DNA of 64,000 bases from the NCBI GenBank assembly GCA_947396885.1, contig OX377203.1:30631253-30695252 (forward strand), written 5' to 3'. Of the stretch, positions 46,531 to 57,330 are shown piece by piece (the stretch's first letter is position 1; every line of letters begins with the position of its first letter). The position numbers and the translations under genes were made by a program. Under the pieces are notes generated by a model. The model saw only the letters and a program-made list of their open reading frames with translations, was not told where the DNA came from and searched no databases. Source of the DNA: Heligmosomoides polygyrus polygyrus. Its lineage: Eukaryota > Nematoda > Chromadorea > Rhabditida > Heligmosomidae.

Positions 46531-46608
46531 GTAAGGCTTATTTCGCCAAAACTGGGAACACGACCTTTTTAAAGGTCGTGTTCCCAGTTTTGGCGAAGCA
46601 AGCCTTAC
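46531..46608. repeat. 78-bp near-perfect hairpin
   Basis: Two arms of about 36 bases (GTAAGGCTTATTTCGCC ... and complement) meet at CCTTTTTAAAGG; only a two-base difference (TA versus GC) is seen. Likely a fold-back transposon relic; a regulatory role is not shown. Confidence 0.75.
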
Positions 46609-46817
46609 GATTTTTTAAGGTCACTCAGACCATTACCCCACACTTACAAAGAAGCTCACTTGTTAGCTAAAAAGCGTAAGCCATTGCAGAGAACGCAATT
46701 TCACGTAACAGTAAAATACGACGCTCATGCAAAGAAACTGATTGCAGATGAATTTACTCTTTACTTCCTCGTAACTTCCCGTTGCCTAGCGTTGTCGTGA
46801 ATCCACTAGAAACTCTT

Positions 46818-46887
46818 GCGCCAGGCGGGACTCGAACCCGCATCTTCTGCTCTCCGGGCAGCGATGTTCGCCCTAGACCACCGGCGC
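46818..46887 (-). ncRNA. tRNA-like sequence, copy B
   Basis: Best-conserved copy: 7-bp acceptor-like stem, A-box-like TGGTCTAGGG, and a T arm GCGGGTTCGAGTCCCGC with perfect B box. The D stem does not close and position 33 is C, arguing for a tRNA-derived repeat over a tRNA gene. Lies 98 bases left of the fold-back element carrying copy C, in opposite orientation. Confidence 0.5.
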
Positions 46888-46928
46888 TGTTTGACCGCAC
46901 GTAACATCTGCGATATCCTCCAGGTCTG

Positions 46929-46985
46929 TCAGCACCCACCCATGACACAGGGATGGGCCGGCCGCTGATATCAGCATGGAACCGA
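46929..46985 (-). repeat. 60-bp module shared with 24844-24905
   Basis: Inverted counterpart of the module at 24.85 kb. Here it abuts the left arm of the tRNA-like fold-back element, suggesting that the two belong to one larger composite repeat. Confidence 0.6.
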
Positions 46986-47233
46986 TTTTACCGCATTTGC
47001 TTAAGCCTTGAGCGGCTGGTAGAGAGGCTACGTGTTGTTAAGGATGTTTTGTTGCGATCAAAACTCGTGCGATCAAACAGCGCCGGTGGTGTAAGGCGAA
47101 CATCGCTGCCCGGAAAGCAGAAGATGGGGGTTCGAGTCCCGCCTGGCGCAAGAGTTTTGACCGCAACAAAACATCCTGTAACAACATATAGCTTCTCTAC
47201 CAGCCGCTCAAGGCTTAAGCAAATGTGGTAAAA
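46986..47233. mobile_element. Fold-back element with a tRNA-like core
   Basis: Inverted arms 46986-47070 and 47150-47233 (TTTTACCGCATTTGC outer end; AACAAAACATCC close to the core) flank a 70-base tRNA-like sequence on the plus strand. Arms pair right up to the core's acceptor-like stem. No ORF. The element is about 248 bp. I found no convincing target duplication. Confidence 0.65.
47080..47149 (+). ncRNA. tRNA-like sequence (pseudo-tRNA / Pol III core), copy C
   Basis: Can pair a 7-bp acceptor-like stem (GCGCCGG with CTGGCGC) and a T arm around GGTTCGAGTCCC, which is a good B box; TGGTGTAAGG serves as an A-box-like element. The D arm folds poorly and the base expected to be U33 is C, so it is unlikely to be a working tRNA. 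In this copy one T-stem base pair is changed (GGGGG). Confidence 0.5.
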
Positions 47234-47298
47234 CGTTGCTACTAGAAAACCTTCTGTTATTCCTCAGTCTTTACCCTACGTGGCGAACGCTGCCCAGG

Positions 47299-47473
47299 GG
47301 CCGGATTCATCAACGACTTAGGTAACGTTAACGGAGAATTGCAAGCGAAAAGCTCAGAAAACGCGGCTTATCGCTCACTATATCGTTTGATAAGCCGCTG
47401 ATAAGCCGCGTTGTCTGAGCTTTTCGCTTACAATTCTCCGTTAAAGTTACGTAAGTCGTTGATGATTCCGGCC
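47299..47473. mobile_element. MITE of the GGCCGGATTC family, copy 2
   Basis: Ends GGCCGGATTCATCAACGAC and its complement, flanked by CCAGG on both sides (47294-47298, 47474-47478). Almost the full length of 175 bp is self-complementary, including AAGCGAAAAGCTCAG and CTGAGCTTTTCGCTT. No ORF. Confidence 0.8.
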
Positions 47474-47565
47474 CCAGGTGGCAGCATTGTCAGCTATACG
47501 AATATGCTGGTTTTCATCGAAACGGATGTAGTGCATTTCTTGGTGGCATAGCCTAGCACCTGTAT

Positions 47566-47640
47566 AATATTTATTTATTTATTTATTTATTGTATACGTC
47601 TAGAAGATATGAAAATATCCATTCAAACATAAAAGAATTC
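47566..47640 (-). repeat. AAAT tail of a probable LINE 3' end
   Basis: An AAAT run (plus strand ATTT at 47568-47591) preceded on the minus strand by GACGTATAC. The stem is not convincing. Confidence 0.35.
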
Positions 47641-48180
47641 ATCTCGTATAACAGCAACAATAACAGCGGAGCCCCAGCACGGACAGAGAGGTTATCGGAA
47701 AGGTAGAGAAGAGACTCAACGCCCTAGTGACTTAGGAAGAAAGGAAGGGCGAACAGAATGTGAGAGGCCAGATAAAGACATCAGAACTGGGGGAAGTCAT
47801 TGGGATCTTCTACGATTGTATGGGCTCCAAGCATTCAAGCTGTGCGGAACTGTACCCTATGGTAATGACTGCTGAGGATCAGAAAAGCGTTGGAGAGCAC
47901 ACCGCTGAGATGGCGATGCTGAAGTAGGCGTGCGAATGAGGGCAGAGTGCAGAACGAGGATGTCAGGGAAGTGATGAAGACAGCCCCGATCCAGTCGAAG
48001 AGTAAGGAGAACACCGGGGGTGCCATGGCCACCTTTAGAGAGGATCAGCGGATCACCCAGCAAGGTGGCTCCTAAAGATCCTTGGAAAGCAGTCGTGAGG
48101 TGCTGAAAGAGGATAGAAGAGGTTAAGAACGACGTTCCACTTGGGATGTCGTGAGGCAACTTGATTCTTTTTCTTTTCCG

Positions 48181-48345
48181 ATGGTGATGGTCAGTGTTCT
48201 TCCCATCCTACACAAGTCCCATACATATTCGCTGGCCCCGGAGGAATGGAAGGTTTAGTTGGCCTGGGCGGGAAATCCGAGCCAGGAATCTGGAATCGCA
48301 TGTGCGAGACAGCTAGCGCCTCCTTCGACTGCGCTATCAAGCACC
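48181..48345 (-). repeat. SINE fragment, reversed
   Basis: CCCATACATATTCGCTGG, GGAGGAATGGAAGG and GGCCTGGGCGGGAAATCCG define the head half of the family. Confidence 0.6.
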
Positions 48346-50858
48346 ACCAAAGGGAATACTAAAGCACATCGTCAGAGGTCACGTCAGGGTGGGCACTAGT
48401 GTTAAAGATTTCCTTTAGAGTATGGAATGATGACGCCCTTCAAGAAAGGGAATCATGCGGGGCTATGATCCCAAAAAAGGAGGTAAAGTAAGTTTACGAT
48501 TCAGCGAGAAATAGGGATTGTATTAAGCTATGTACACGACTCAAACAAAGCTCGGTAGTTGCTGTGGCAGACGCGCTTTTCGCGTCCGCTCTCAAATACA
48601 CTTTTAAGCTGGGCAAATTGGATCAGGTCCTGTATTTGCGTCCTTTTGGCCATTCTAACACCTAATAGAACACAAGAAAAGCGGATTCGTAAAATGTTCT
48701 GGACGCACCACAGAGCCTAACACTGAATCAAATCGAGCGGCTCGCTACCTCGGCAGCGCTTCCGAGAGGGAACCACAGAAAGCACTGGACCACATTTGTT
48801 TGGGAACTCGTAGCTAAGAACGTGGGAGCGTCGACTGCAGGAAGCTTCAGGGACGAGCACATGGAGAGCGGAGAGCAGACTAAAGCAAATGGCGAAGTCA
48901 ATGTATTGATAGAGACAGAAATTGCTTAGTTATTCCTCGCCAGTTTGCACGATTTTCTTTTCCGCTTGTTGTGCTTTCAACCGTAATCTTCTTTCTGTCT
49001 CTCTACCGAGGCAGCATCATTGCGTGCACGAGTGTATTGTTTACATTGTTTATGTTTAATAGAAAACGAAGGAACTACCAAAAGTCCAAAAGTTGAAAGA
49101 AGGCCAGGCGACTTTATTGAATTCAGGCTTCGAACGGCGCCATTGGAAAAATCAAATAAGCATAGCGAATGGATGCGAAAGCAGACTGCTGTGCGAATAG
49201 ATCCCTATAAAACAAAAGGCAAGGTTCAGGCTTTCTGCTGCAGCTTGAACCTTATCCTCTACTTTAAGGAGGTCTCCCCCCGTAAACCCCTCAGACCTTG
49301 TTCACGAAATCGTTTTATAAAAAATGAATAAAATAAAAGGAATGCTGGGGAATAGGACGAGAGCTTGAGCACGAGTCGATCGAAATTGGCAGCCAGTGTT
49401 ACGCATCCCGTCTGAATTTGTGCAGAAGTTGAGGGATGAGTCTAATGATAGACAGCCTTTTACGCCACTGCAGAAAGTTCTAGAATGACTAGCTCTGTAT
49501 TGAGGATGACAGCGGTCTAATAAACACGGTGAATACAGCAATGGATTAAGGTCGTAACTGTAAAATTTCCATGTCGGTGTTCCTGACGAACAATTCTTGT
49601 TGATCGAATTGGGCTGATGATCCCCTAGCTTCTTCAACATAGCTTCTTCTAAGGGCATGCTCTTCCTTTCAAAGCGTCTACTTCGTTCTCACGTTTACTA
49701 TTCCGTTTTTGAACCAATTTTTGCTCCTCCTCTGATGCATGACTGCCTGCGTACTTTGTTTCTCTCTTGAATGCGTGATCCAATTTCTAGCTACACCCAA
49801 AAAGCACGTCTGGTGGCTGCTCTTCTGTGGGTCACGATCCTCTTGAAGGCGGCTCAAACGTCATGTCCCCATCCATTAGGAAACATGTACTCATCTATTG
49901 TTAAGTTTGGTTCGAGCGAAATCAAAAAAGTAGCCACAAGGTTCAAACGAACCACAACACCGCACGTCACAAATATATTCATTCCAGTGCTATTTCGTCT
50001 ATTCAGACTTGTTGCACTTTGGCTTTGAACTTCGGCCTGAATATTCTGACCCTCACCAAATAACGCTAATAGCAGTAAATCAATCATCGTCGTTAGAAGC
50101 ATAGCTTTTAACGGTTTTACGCATCTCATCGGATGAAGACCAATGCAGGTGCAGAAGAAAACATAAATTTACTGCGCGGAGCGATGCTACAATGTCACGA
50201 GTACAGCAGTGTCAGTTTATTACACACATCGGATTCAGAATCGGGGTTCCGTTCTAGTTGCTTGTTTTCCAGCATGTATGGATGTTGCAGTCTCGGAAGC
50301 CGTAATATTAACAAATGGATGTTCATTTGATTCGGACATATTGCAGATAAAACCTTCATCTGCTCAAGCTTCGCACCAGCATTTTATACTCCGTGCTCAT
50401 TTATATATTTACGATAAGCCCTTTAATACTTCCTGCTCTGCCGCTCTTTCCCGTCCATTCTCGTCTTCATTCAAAGTTGCGAGCTGACAAACATACATTC
50501 TTAGAGCAGGTAATGAGTGCAAAGACTCTCAGACTAGATGGAGTGGTTGAGGTGGTAGGGGTCAATTGTAGCTAGCCAAGGAACGAGCACGAGACGCGTG
50601 GCGAACAAACAACGAGGGATTTCAGGAAGGAGGGCGGCCTATTACTAAGCCGTTTGGGTGACTAGTGAGCTACCTTGAAAACTTGGACAAGGGGTAAACA
50701 ACGTGACATGTGCAACACAAGACACGAGAGGGAACGAGAGAGTTAGTGGGGCGGACGTGAAATCATAGAGACGGAACTCAGAAGGGAAACGGTGTACTGT
50801 GTGACTTCATCATTGAAAGAGGAATGCGAATACAAACTCTCACACATTCGACCAAAGA

Positions 50859-50930
50859 GCGACGGTGGCGTATTGGCGTGGAGCATTGCCCAGCTCAGCA
50901 GGAGGTTCGGGTTCGATTCCCGTCTGGCGC
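50859..50930 (+). ncRNA. tRNA-like sequence, copy D (diverged)
   Basis: GCGACGG / GTCTGGCGC ends, A-box-like TGGCGTATTGG and B-box GGTTCGATTCC. The 3' flank (AGAGTTTTTACCGCAACAA, then CGGCCACTTAAAGC) is a diverged version of the right arm of the fold-back element at 47 kb. Confidence 0.45.
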
Positions 50931-51678
50931 TAGAGTTTTTACCGCAACAAGCTCGATATCGGCCACTTAAAGCTTAAAAAATTGTTTCACAACAATTGTA
51001 ATTGTATCACATACGGGCTACCTAGCAGACCCTCCAAAAATGCAACGAGAAGCTCCAAAAAGGTGCTGAACATTCTCTTCCCAAAAGAAAAAAAAAACAG
51101 ACCCTCCGGGTGATTTATGTTGTGTGGACTACGATTATCCTGCTTTGTATTAGTCTAAACTAAAACTAACTAACAGCGGATTAAAAACGAAACGTCAGCG
51201 AAGCGGATTTAAAAAATTAAGAAAAGAACAAAACGCGAAATAAACTTTGGAGAATGTGAAACTTTCTGAGAACCGTTGCAAAGTGAGAAGACGTTCATAA
51301 AATAAGAGAATATGAAAGAAAAATACTGTGGTTGTGTTAAGATAACTGTTAGAGCCACGAAAAAGCACTGGTATGCCTTGAAAAATAATCCAGACACTTG
51401 AAAGTAAGACAAGACGAGAAGACAGCAAAAGGCTCAAAAAACATCAATGAGAATGCGTAACGTCCATGGAAAGAATTGGACGGCGCGAACCTCTTTTATT
51501 TTATCCGGCTCATGCCAGCCAACGTCTTCCGTTTTAAAACTGACACGTTTCAAGAACCAAGAGACTCGAGACAAATTTTGATGTAAAAATTACTTTAAAT
51601 TCCAGCGAAAATTTTCAATTATTCGCACTGGATGTGCAAAGATTGATTACACAAGAAGAATGGTAATGAAATTCTTAC

Positions 51679-51790
51679 TCTTTCAACTGCATAAGTGTCT
51701 CTAGGTCCTCTCCGAATGGGAAGTGGAGGAAGCATGCCATAGGAATATACTATGGCGCGCACTAGTCTAGGATCGCGAATATAGGTAGTG
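51679..51790 (-). CDS. Possible exon of unknown gene
   Basis: Minus-strand stretch bounded by an ATTTAG acceptor and a good GTAAGA donor, open in the frame RDPRLVRAIVYSYGMLPP and PIRRGPRDTYAVER. No family is recognised. The evidence is only splice-site fit plus an open, non-repetitive translation. Confidence 0.22.
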
Positions 51791-52734
51791 CTAAATCTGC
51801 CTCCGTACAGTTTTACATAAATAGATGAACAGCAAAAAATGCGCAAAATCCCGCCCTAGAGGTCAACGCAAACAACAACTACACTGCCAATCGGTTAAAC
51901 ACTGTAGCGTGAAGAGCGCAGTACAATCTCCTCGATCCGAAGTATCTCGTTTGTTTATCGCATGGATACACCATGTGAAACAACTAACAACCCAAGAATA
52001 GAGAAACAATAAGACCGCGGACTGTGCAACTCCGCGAACGTAAAGCATGAAGTTTCTGCTGTCCCAGATTTCAAAACAAGCCCACAAGCATTTCTAGCTC
52101 AGCTGTCTAGCTAAATCGACAAAAATGATGTGTCCATTCGGAAAACGGTGTAATAATTTTCGGAGCATCCCATGTAGGCAACAAAAACAAAATTGACAAA
52201 ATCGTCAAAATTTTTTCTTAACTTCTTTATCCCTGTCTTAATGTGGAAGACGTCCATTCTGCCTCTAAAAGATGATAAATATCTCTCAGAAAAGCTCTGA
52301 TCTACATAGTTTCAAACTTGTGAAGTTCGACTCGGAAGCAGACCAGGTTCGAAGGTAGTGTTCAGGTTTGACAGCGGCAATCTTGACATATGTAATGCTT
52401 AGCTGCGTGTGGTGTAGTCAGCAGGAGACAGTGCTTCTTTCGAGCACTGTGGATCGAGTTCAGGTTCGGTTGACGCCAATGGCAACTACGACTCTCATAC
52501 TCCTGATGCTGCCAAATCGGTACCAGACTTCCTATGAGAGGAAGGGAAAGCCGTGTCCCACTATACAAATGAAAACGTATAATGAAAATCTGAAACTTTC
52601 TAAAAAGAACTGATTAACATCTAGCAAACAATCGGGCATATACCCTGAGGAGGAACGCATCTTTCAGAAACGATAATCCCTTCTTTTTAAATTGCAAAGC
52701 CGGTCAACATACTCCAGTAATAAAGGAACACAAG

Positions 52735-52825
52735 GAGAAAGATACGGAAAGGCATTGGCATAACGCACGATCACCCATCTTCGGTATCCGCTGCGCATTC
52801 TACCTCTTCGGTGAAACTATGTGAA
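52735..52825 (-). repeat. SINE fragment, reversed
   Basis: GGTATCCGCTGCGCATTC and TACCTCTTCGGTG mark a diverged SINE 3' part. Confidence 0.45.
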
Positions 52826-53795
52826 TGGCTGTCAGAGTCGGCTTAGGCAGCGGGACGGGAGAACATTCTTCTGCTCTGTTACACGAAAACAAGACTAATT
52901 CACTGATCACAATCAGATCATAAGCGTGGTTGCCTCAGAGACAGAGCTGGACGACGCAATTATTACGGGCGCTTTGGCTCAGTAGCACATTCACTGTTCC
53001 GAACGAAGGTCTTCACAACAAGATGTGCCGAAGACTTCGGCAAAATCCTTCAACAGCTGCTTTAATTTCATGTCAAACGACATAGGAGAAAGCCCTAAAG
53101 GCATCTCACTCTTGCTCCAAACCTTTCATGCGCTCGGCTCAGGCTGCACTGGAGGTATCTCTCTATTCAAGCCGCAGAATACTACGAAACACTTGTGGCT
53201 ACGGCTACAGATCCGACTACAATTTTCAGAGATATCTTCGAGCAGTGACGAATAAAACACGAATAAAACATCACCGTCTGGCTCTCCGTTGGAGCTCACC
53301 GAACACCGCCGAATGCCTAACGAGGCGTGAGGCCAACGCAATCATGCACGCGTGTTCAAAAGCGAGAGATCCACTGACACCACTCACACACATACCACAT
53401 TCCTGCACGGATGACGAATTTCGGCAGGGCGGGTCTCACGCAGAAAAACTCGCCGACCATCGTCACTTGGCGCTTAAAAATTAACGCCCTTCAGGGTTAC
53501 TAAGGCGGAGCGCTGGGCGTTCGACGCAACTACTGGGCGGAAATCTGCCCGAGGCGCAATTGCCCCTCTTCGCCGAAGCATGTCAGACGGAAGGAGGCTG
53601 GGCGAGGAGGAAGGCACTTGTTGTTCTTGAGAAGAAGGAAGATGAGTTCACAACTAAAAGGATGCGGATCTGAACGGAATCCGGCAATTGATTTTGTACG
53701 GCACGGAGAGTGGATAAGCCTTTTTTTTAAATCGGAATCCGAGTCAGACAGAGACAGTTTTGAGGAATTTCGAAACAAAATATTGTTGTAGCAAC

Positions 53796-53992
53796 GGATA
53801 AAGAACGTAGTTAATCAATCCTCTTGGGTGCTGGTGTGCCACACATTGTACTTCCCTCCCAGACAAGTCTGGTATCAATTCACTGACCCAGGAGGGATGG
53901 AAGGCCTGGATGGACTAGGTGGAAATGCGAACCAGGAAGCTAGAATCGGTGCCCGTGACAGCCGGTGCCCCTGAGTGCGCTACCACGCGCAT
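53796..53992 (-). repeat. tRNA-derived SINE, reversed
   Basis: CCTCCCAGACAAGTCTGG, TCACTGACCCAGGAGGG and TGAGTGCGCTACCACGC give body and head; the head end lies about 35 bases from the heptamer microsatellite. Confidence 0.6.
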
Positions 53993-54026
53993 AGAAAATG
54001 CTAAAATATCCGTCAAACGGAACGTT

Positions 54027-54256
54027 ATATATTATATATATTATATATTATATTATATATTATATATTACATATTATATATTATATATTATATATTATAT
54101 ATTATATATTATATATTATATATTATATATTATATATTATATATTATATATTATATATTATATATTATATATTATATATTATATATTATATATTATATAT
54201 TATATATTATATATTATATATTATATATTATATATTATATATATTATATATTATAC
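54027..54256. repeat. Heptamer microsatellite (ATTATAT)n, about 230 bp
   Basis: A long run of a 7-base TA-rich unit directly right of a SINE head. It creates two artefact ORFs of Tyr/Ile/Leu repeats, which are not genes. Confidence 0.9.
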
Positions 54257-54785
54257 TAAGCGGACAAATGAGATTTCCATCCGACTGCGTCACCATTGTT
54301 GATGTGAGACATGAAGAAAGCCTAACCTGAAACGTGACAACAAACTTACCATTAGACACCTAGGCCACAAAACAAGCAACGGCTTTGGATCTGTTCCCAC
54401 AAAACGCTGAAAGATTTAGTTCCAAGCTTCTGATGTGAATTGAAGCTGCATTTCACCGTCTCAATGGGCGACGTAGCTCTATCCAAATATTTAGTTTTGC
54501 AAACAGTTATGAACATGTAATCAGGAAATGGTGATGTCAAATAGAAGGTTGGAAGAGCGGCGCCGTTTTCGCAATGGCCCAACTGTGTCAGAAAGTGTGG
54601 TATCCTCACTTCGCTCTAAGGAAGGCTTTAGAACGTGGCAGCTGTAGAAAACAGAACTAACTAGCGGGAAGGAGGTGGTAAGAGTTGAGGCTGCACGACT
54701 TTCAGAGTTATATAACACTTCACTGCGCATGCCACTGCTGAAAAGTAACTGGATAACAAAAGTAAGCGGTTCACATAGTTCCAGA

Positions 54786-54829
54786 TAATATAATATAATA
54801 TAATATAATGGTTATATTATATTATATTA
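54786..54829. repeat. (TATAA)n palindrome
   Basis: AATATAATATAATATAAT followed by GGTTATATTATATTATATT forms an AT-only hairpin of about 18-20 bp. Confidence 0.8.
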
Positions 54830-55481
54830 ATTGTGGGCAAGAACAACAAGACTACAGAAAAAAAACAGACAAACAATAAGAAATCTACGATTGGATATGG
54901 GAGATGTCTGAAAGAAGGTGTCAAGTAGACTGTAATTTGCTATTGCCAAAAAGTACCCTGCCCTCGTTTCTTATAGTGGAAGAAAAGAATTCGCAAATGC
55001 TGTTTAAAACACAAAAAGAACATACAGCTTAAATAAAATTCTTTTCGCGAATACGTCTTGCATGCGAATTATAAGGTGCGCCAGGTCTACGACCTAGAGG
55101 TAGGGATGTGGTTTTATTTCCTGCGAATCTAGCAATTGTTTTGGGCCTTGCTGGGCATCTAGATGAGAAATTCTAGACGAGCAAACTCTTCCGAAGGCCA
55201 TTGACCGAGGCCTAACGAGACCGAGCATGAGTTTCTTTTTGAAATTCTGGAAGTTTTATGATGATGAAATGGATTCAGACTGTAGACAAGATCTCAGAAT
55301 GGTTTTCAAGAGCGCGTAATAAATTTCTTGAAGAGCTACTATCACTGGCATATCGGAATGCATCGTATAGATTTTTGGGCTCAAAGGTCGAATTTTACAA
55401 GGTGAGCCACAAGATGAGATTAGTTGAATGTTGTTGAATGACCAGCAGAAAATGCCGTTGGAATGTCACCGCGATCAAAAT

Positions 55482-55541
55482 TAGTCTGACGATATAATCC
55501 TCTGAGATTCTCTCCTCTTGGAAGATTATATCGTCAGACTA
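55482..55541. mobile_element. 60-bp miniature element with perfect 18-base arms
   Basis: TAGTCTGACGATATAATC and its exact complement at both ends, separated by 24 bases. The outer TA on each side may be a TA target duplication, as for Tc1/mariner-type MITEs. Confidence 0.6.
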
Positions 55542-55894
55542 CAGATTGGCTCCCAGCAGATGCGAGACTTCAGCAAAACCAGTTGTTATTTGTTCACTAG
55601 TTCGGCTCTTCTAAATTGGTACAAACTTCTGACTGTAAAATGTTCCATGTTCGGCTGACGCAATCACTACCCGTTTTCATCTCCGCATTTTCAAACCCTT
55701 CAAACTTGAACGGCTCTCAAACGAGTGACTTTTTCAACTCCTCTTGCTTTGCAGTCTCAGATGAAGGCAACACGTCGAAGCGTCAAGCGGATAAAATATA
55801 GATGTCGTCATGATCGACCCACAATAGACCTCTGCATTGCGTTGTACTGCTCTATATGTTGAGCTCTCTCCGAGGTTGGCAGAATTAATAAAAA

Positions 55895-56145
55895 TAAGGT
55901 GAAAAGGTTGTGACTGAATGGACGAGGTTGCTCAACACCTTTTGATGGGCCACGCATGCGACTTCTGTGGGACGCTGTGGGGGTAATTCTGGATGCGTAT
56001 TTGGCCTTTACAGAGAATGGACAAGGTAGTACATATTTAATCCCTCCCAGACAGGTCTGTTACCAATTCATCGACATCAGAGGGATGGAGGGCTGATTGG
56101 CCTGGGCGGGAAGTCTGAACCTGAAGGTCAACAGTGATCTCCAAC
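55895..56145 (-). repeat. tRNA-derived SINE, reversed
   Basis: CTTTTGATGGGCCACGC, CCCTCCCAGACAGGTCTG and GGCCTGGGCGGGAAGTC follow SINE order. It lies just left of the Penelope-like element's 3' end. Confidence 0.6.
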
Positions 56146-56235
56146 TTCTCTCTTCTTCAAACGTTTCCATTGTAAGTTATTAGTCAGTCAAGTGTTTTGT
56201 GCCAACACGAGGTTTTTAGGTAGATCTTTATTTAG

Positions 56236-56277
56236 CAGAACCTGACGTTTCGGCTTCTCGTCGTCTTCAGAGACCTG
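56236..56277 (-). ncRNA. Candidate hammerhead ribozyme motif of the Penelope-like element
   Basis: On the minus strand, 155 bases 3' of the PLE coding remnant, the conserved core elements occur in order: CTGAAGA (56264-56270), a 12-base stem-II segment, GAAAC (56047-offset core at 56247-56251) and GTC (56244-56246) as the cleavage triplet. Flanks can form stem I: CAG-x-TCT pairs with AGG-xx-CTG. Stem III would be only two base pairs, as in minimal PLE hammerheads. Stem II pairs poorly (C facing C at its base), so this copy may be inactive. PLEs are known to carry such ribozymes in their terminal repeats; the assignment here is by motif only. Confidence 0.4.
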
Positions 56278-56431
56278 AACGTGGCGCATTAGTTAATTTG
56301 CGCTATACTCCATCAAGCGCCTTAACTACCCTAGAATTTCGGACTTATTTCCCGAGCACAAAAGGAGGATACAAGTGGAAGAAACGAACTCACCAATTGG
56401 TTCCACCGCTAGGGGCTGATGATCGCCCACG

Positions 56432-57330
56432 TCAACTAGCCAGTAGGGACGAGTGGAGCATACTGCACACCACTGTCGCCAACCGGTCCTTCCACTGTTC
56501 ACTGTGGGACACGAACGGCAGAAAGTCACTCGTAACAGAAGGGCACTCATTCCGGTTGTTCATTACTGGACTTCTTGTGAAAATTCAGAATGCCTCTAAC
56601 GCTTTCCTTTCCTCGCCGAAATCCCTTCTACAATGGCTAAAATGGTACATTTCACCTCAAAGTCGTTTCCGTTATGCGCATCAATCCTGTGCTTTCTAAC
56701 TCGACTGGTTAGCGACCCACGTCGTTTACTTAGTAGATGTTCCCTTACGCCCAATGCAAGAGCCCTTCCCGTTTCTCCGAAGTATTTGGCGTTACATGTC
56801 AAGCACTCGATCTGGTAAATTGCTCCAGCCTTTGAGCAATCGCCTAAACTACCATTTGGGCAAATAACGCAGCTTTCCAAAAGACACTGCTGATCATAGA
56901 GCCTATTTCGGACAAACTGCCACCTGATGTTGTCGTTAGGAATGTTCACTAAGATAACGTTGTCCTGCAGTTGTGCCCTTACAATAGCTCTTTGAATTTC
57001 AGTAGTGACTCTATCGGAGATGAATGGTAGGACTAGAGGTATCCTGCCTGCGCGAGATCTACCATGAGAGTTCGCGTGAGACCTCCTATATATGACGACC
57101 TGAAACCCTATAGCCATTCGAAATGGCTACATCTGAAGCTAATCGTAAAGAATCTTGACGTTCACTGGGGCCCGTACACATACCCACTGCCGTTCGGAAC
57201 ATGTTGCTGACTACAGCACGTTTCATAGCAGTGGGGTGTGCTGACCCTGCGTGAATCAGGATATGTTTGTTAACAGTGTTAACTCCAAAGAGCGAAGTTT
57301 TCCACCATCACTGGTGGTGAGGTATTTTGA
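56432..57330 (-). pseudogene. Penelope-like element: C-terminal region with GIY-YIG endonuclease
   Basis: Minus-strand reading gives, in order, a linker HAGSAHPTAMKRAVVSNM ... LRLASDVAISNGY characteristic of Penelope-like retroelements between RT and endonuclease, then after a frame change a long open part (57117-56596) with a Cys pair (CVIC), IYQIECLTC, KYFGETGR and VREHL, and after another frame change ALEAF and MNNRNECPS near the end. YFGETGR with upstream Cys residues is the PLE-type GIY-YIG nuclease with its zinc-finger-like insert, used for target cleavage. Frameshifts lie near 57080-57110 and 56590-56600, with stops near 57300. No reverse transcriptase is recognisable to the right, so the copy is 5' truncated. 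It is a relic. Confidence 0.75.

Larger units (their letters stand above)
48346..52734. other. Gene-poor stretch
   Basis: Contains tRNA-like copy D and the low-confidence exon near 51.7 kb; otherwise no gene or clear repeat recognised. Confidence 0.35.

Noticed and set aside
46818..46887. Calling this a functional tRNA gene
   Set aside because: C at position 33, unpaired D arm and multiple dispersed copies with shared flanks indicate a repeat.
53919..54330. Two ORFs of over 100 codons made of Tyr/Ile/Leu repeats
   Set aside because: They are translations of the ATTATAT heptamer microsatellite in two frames.
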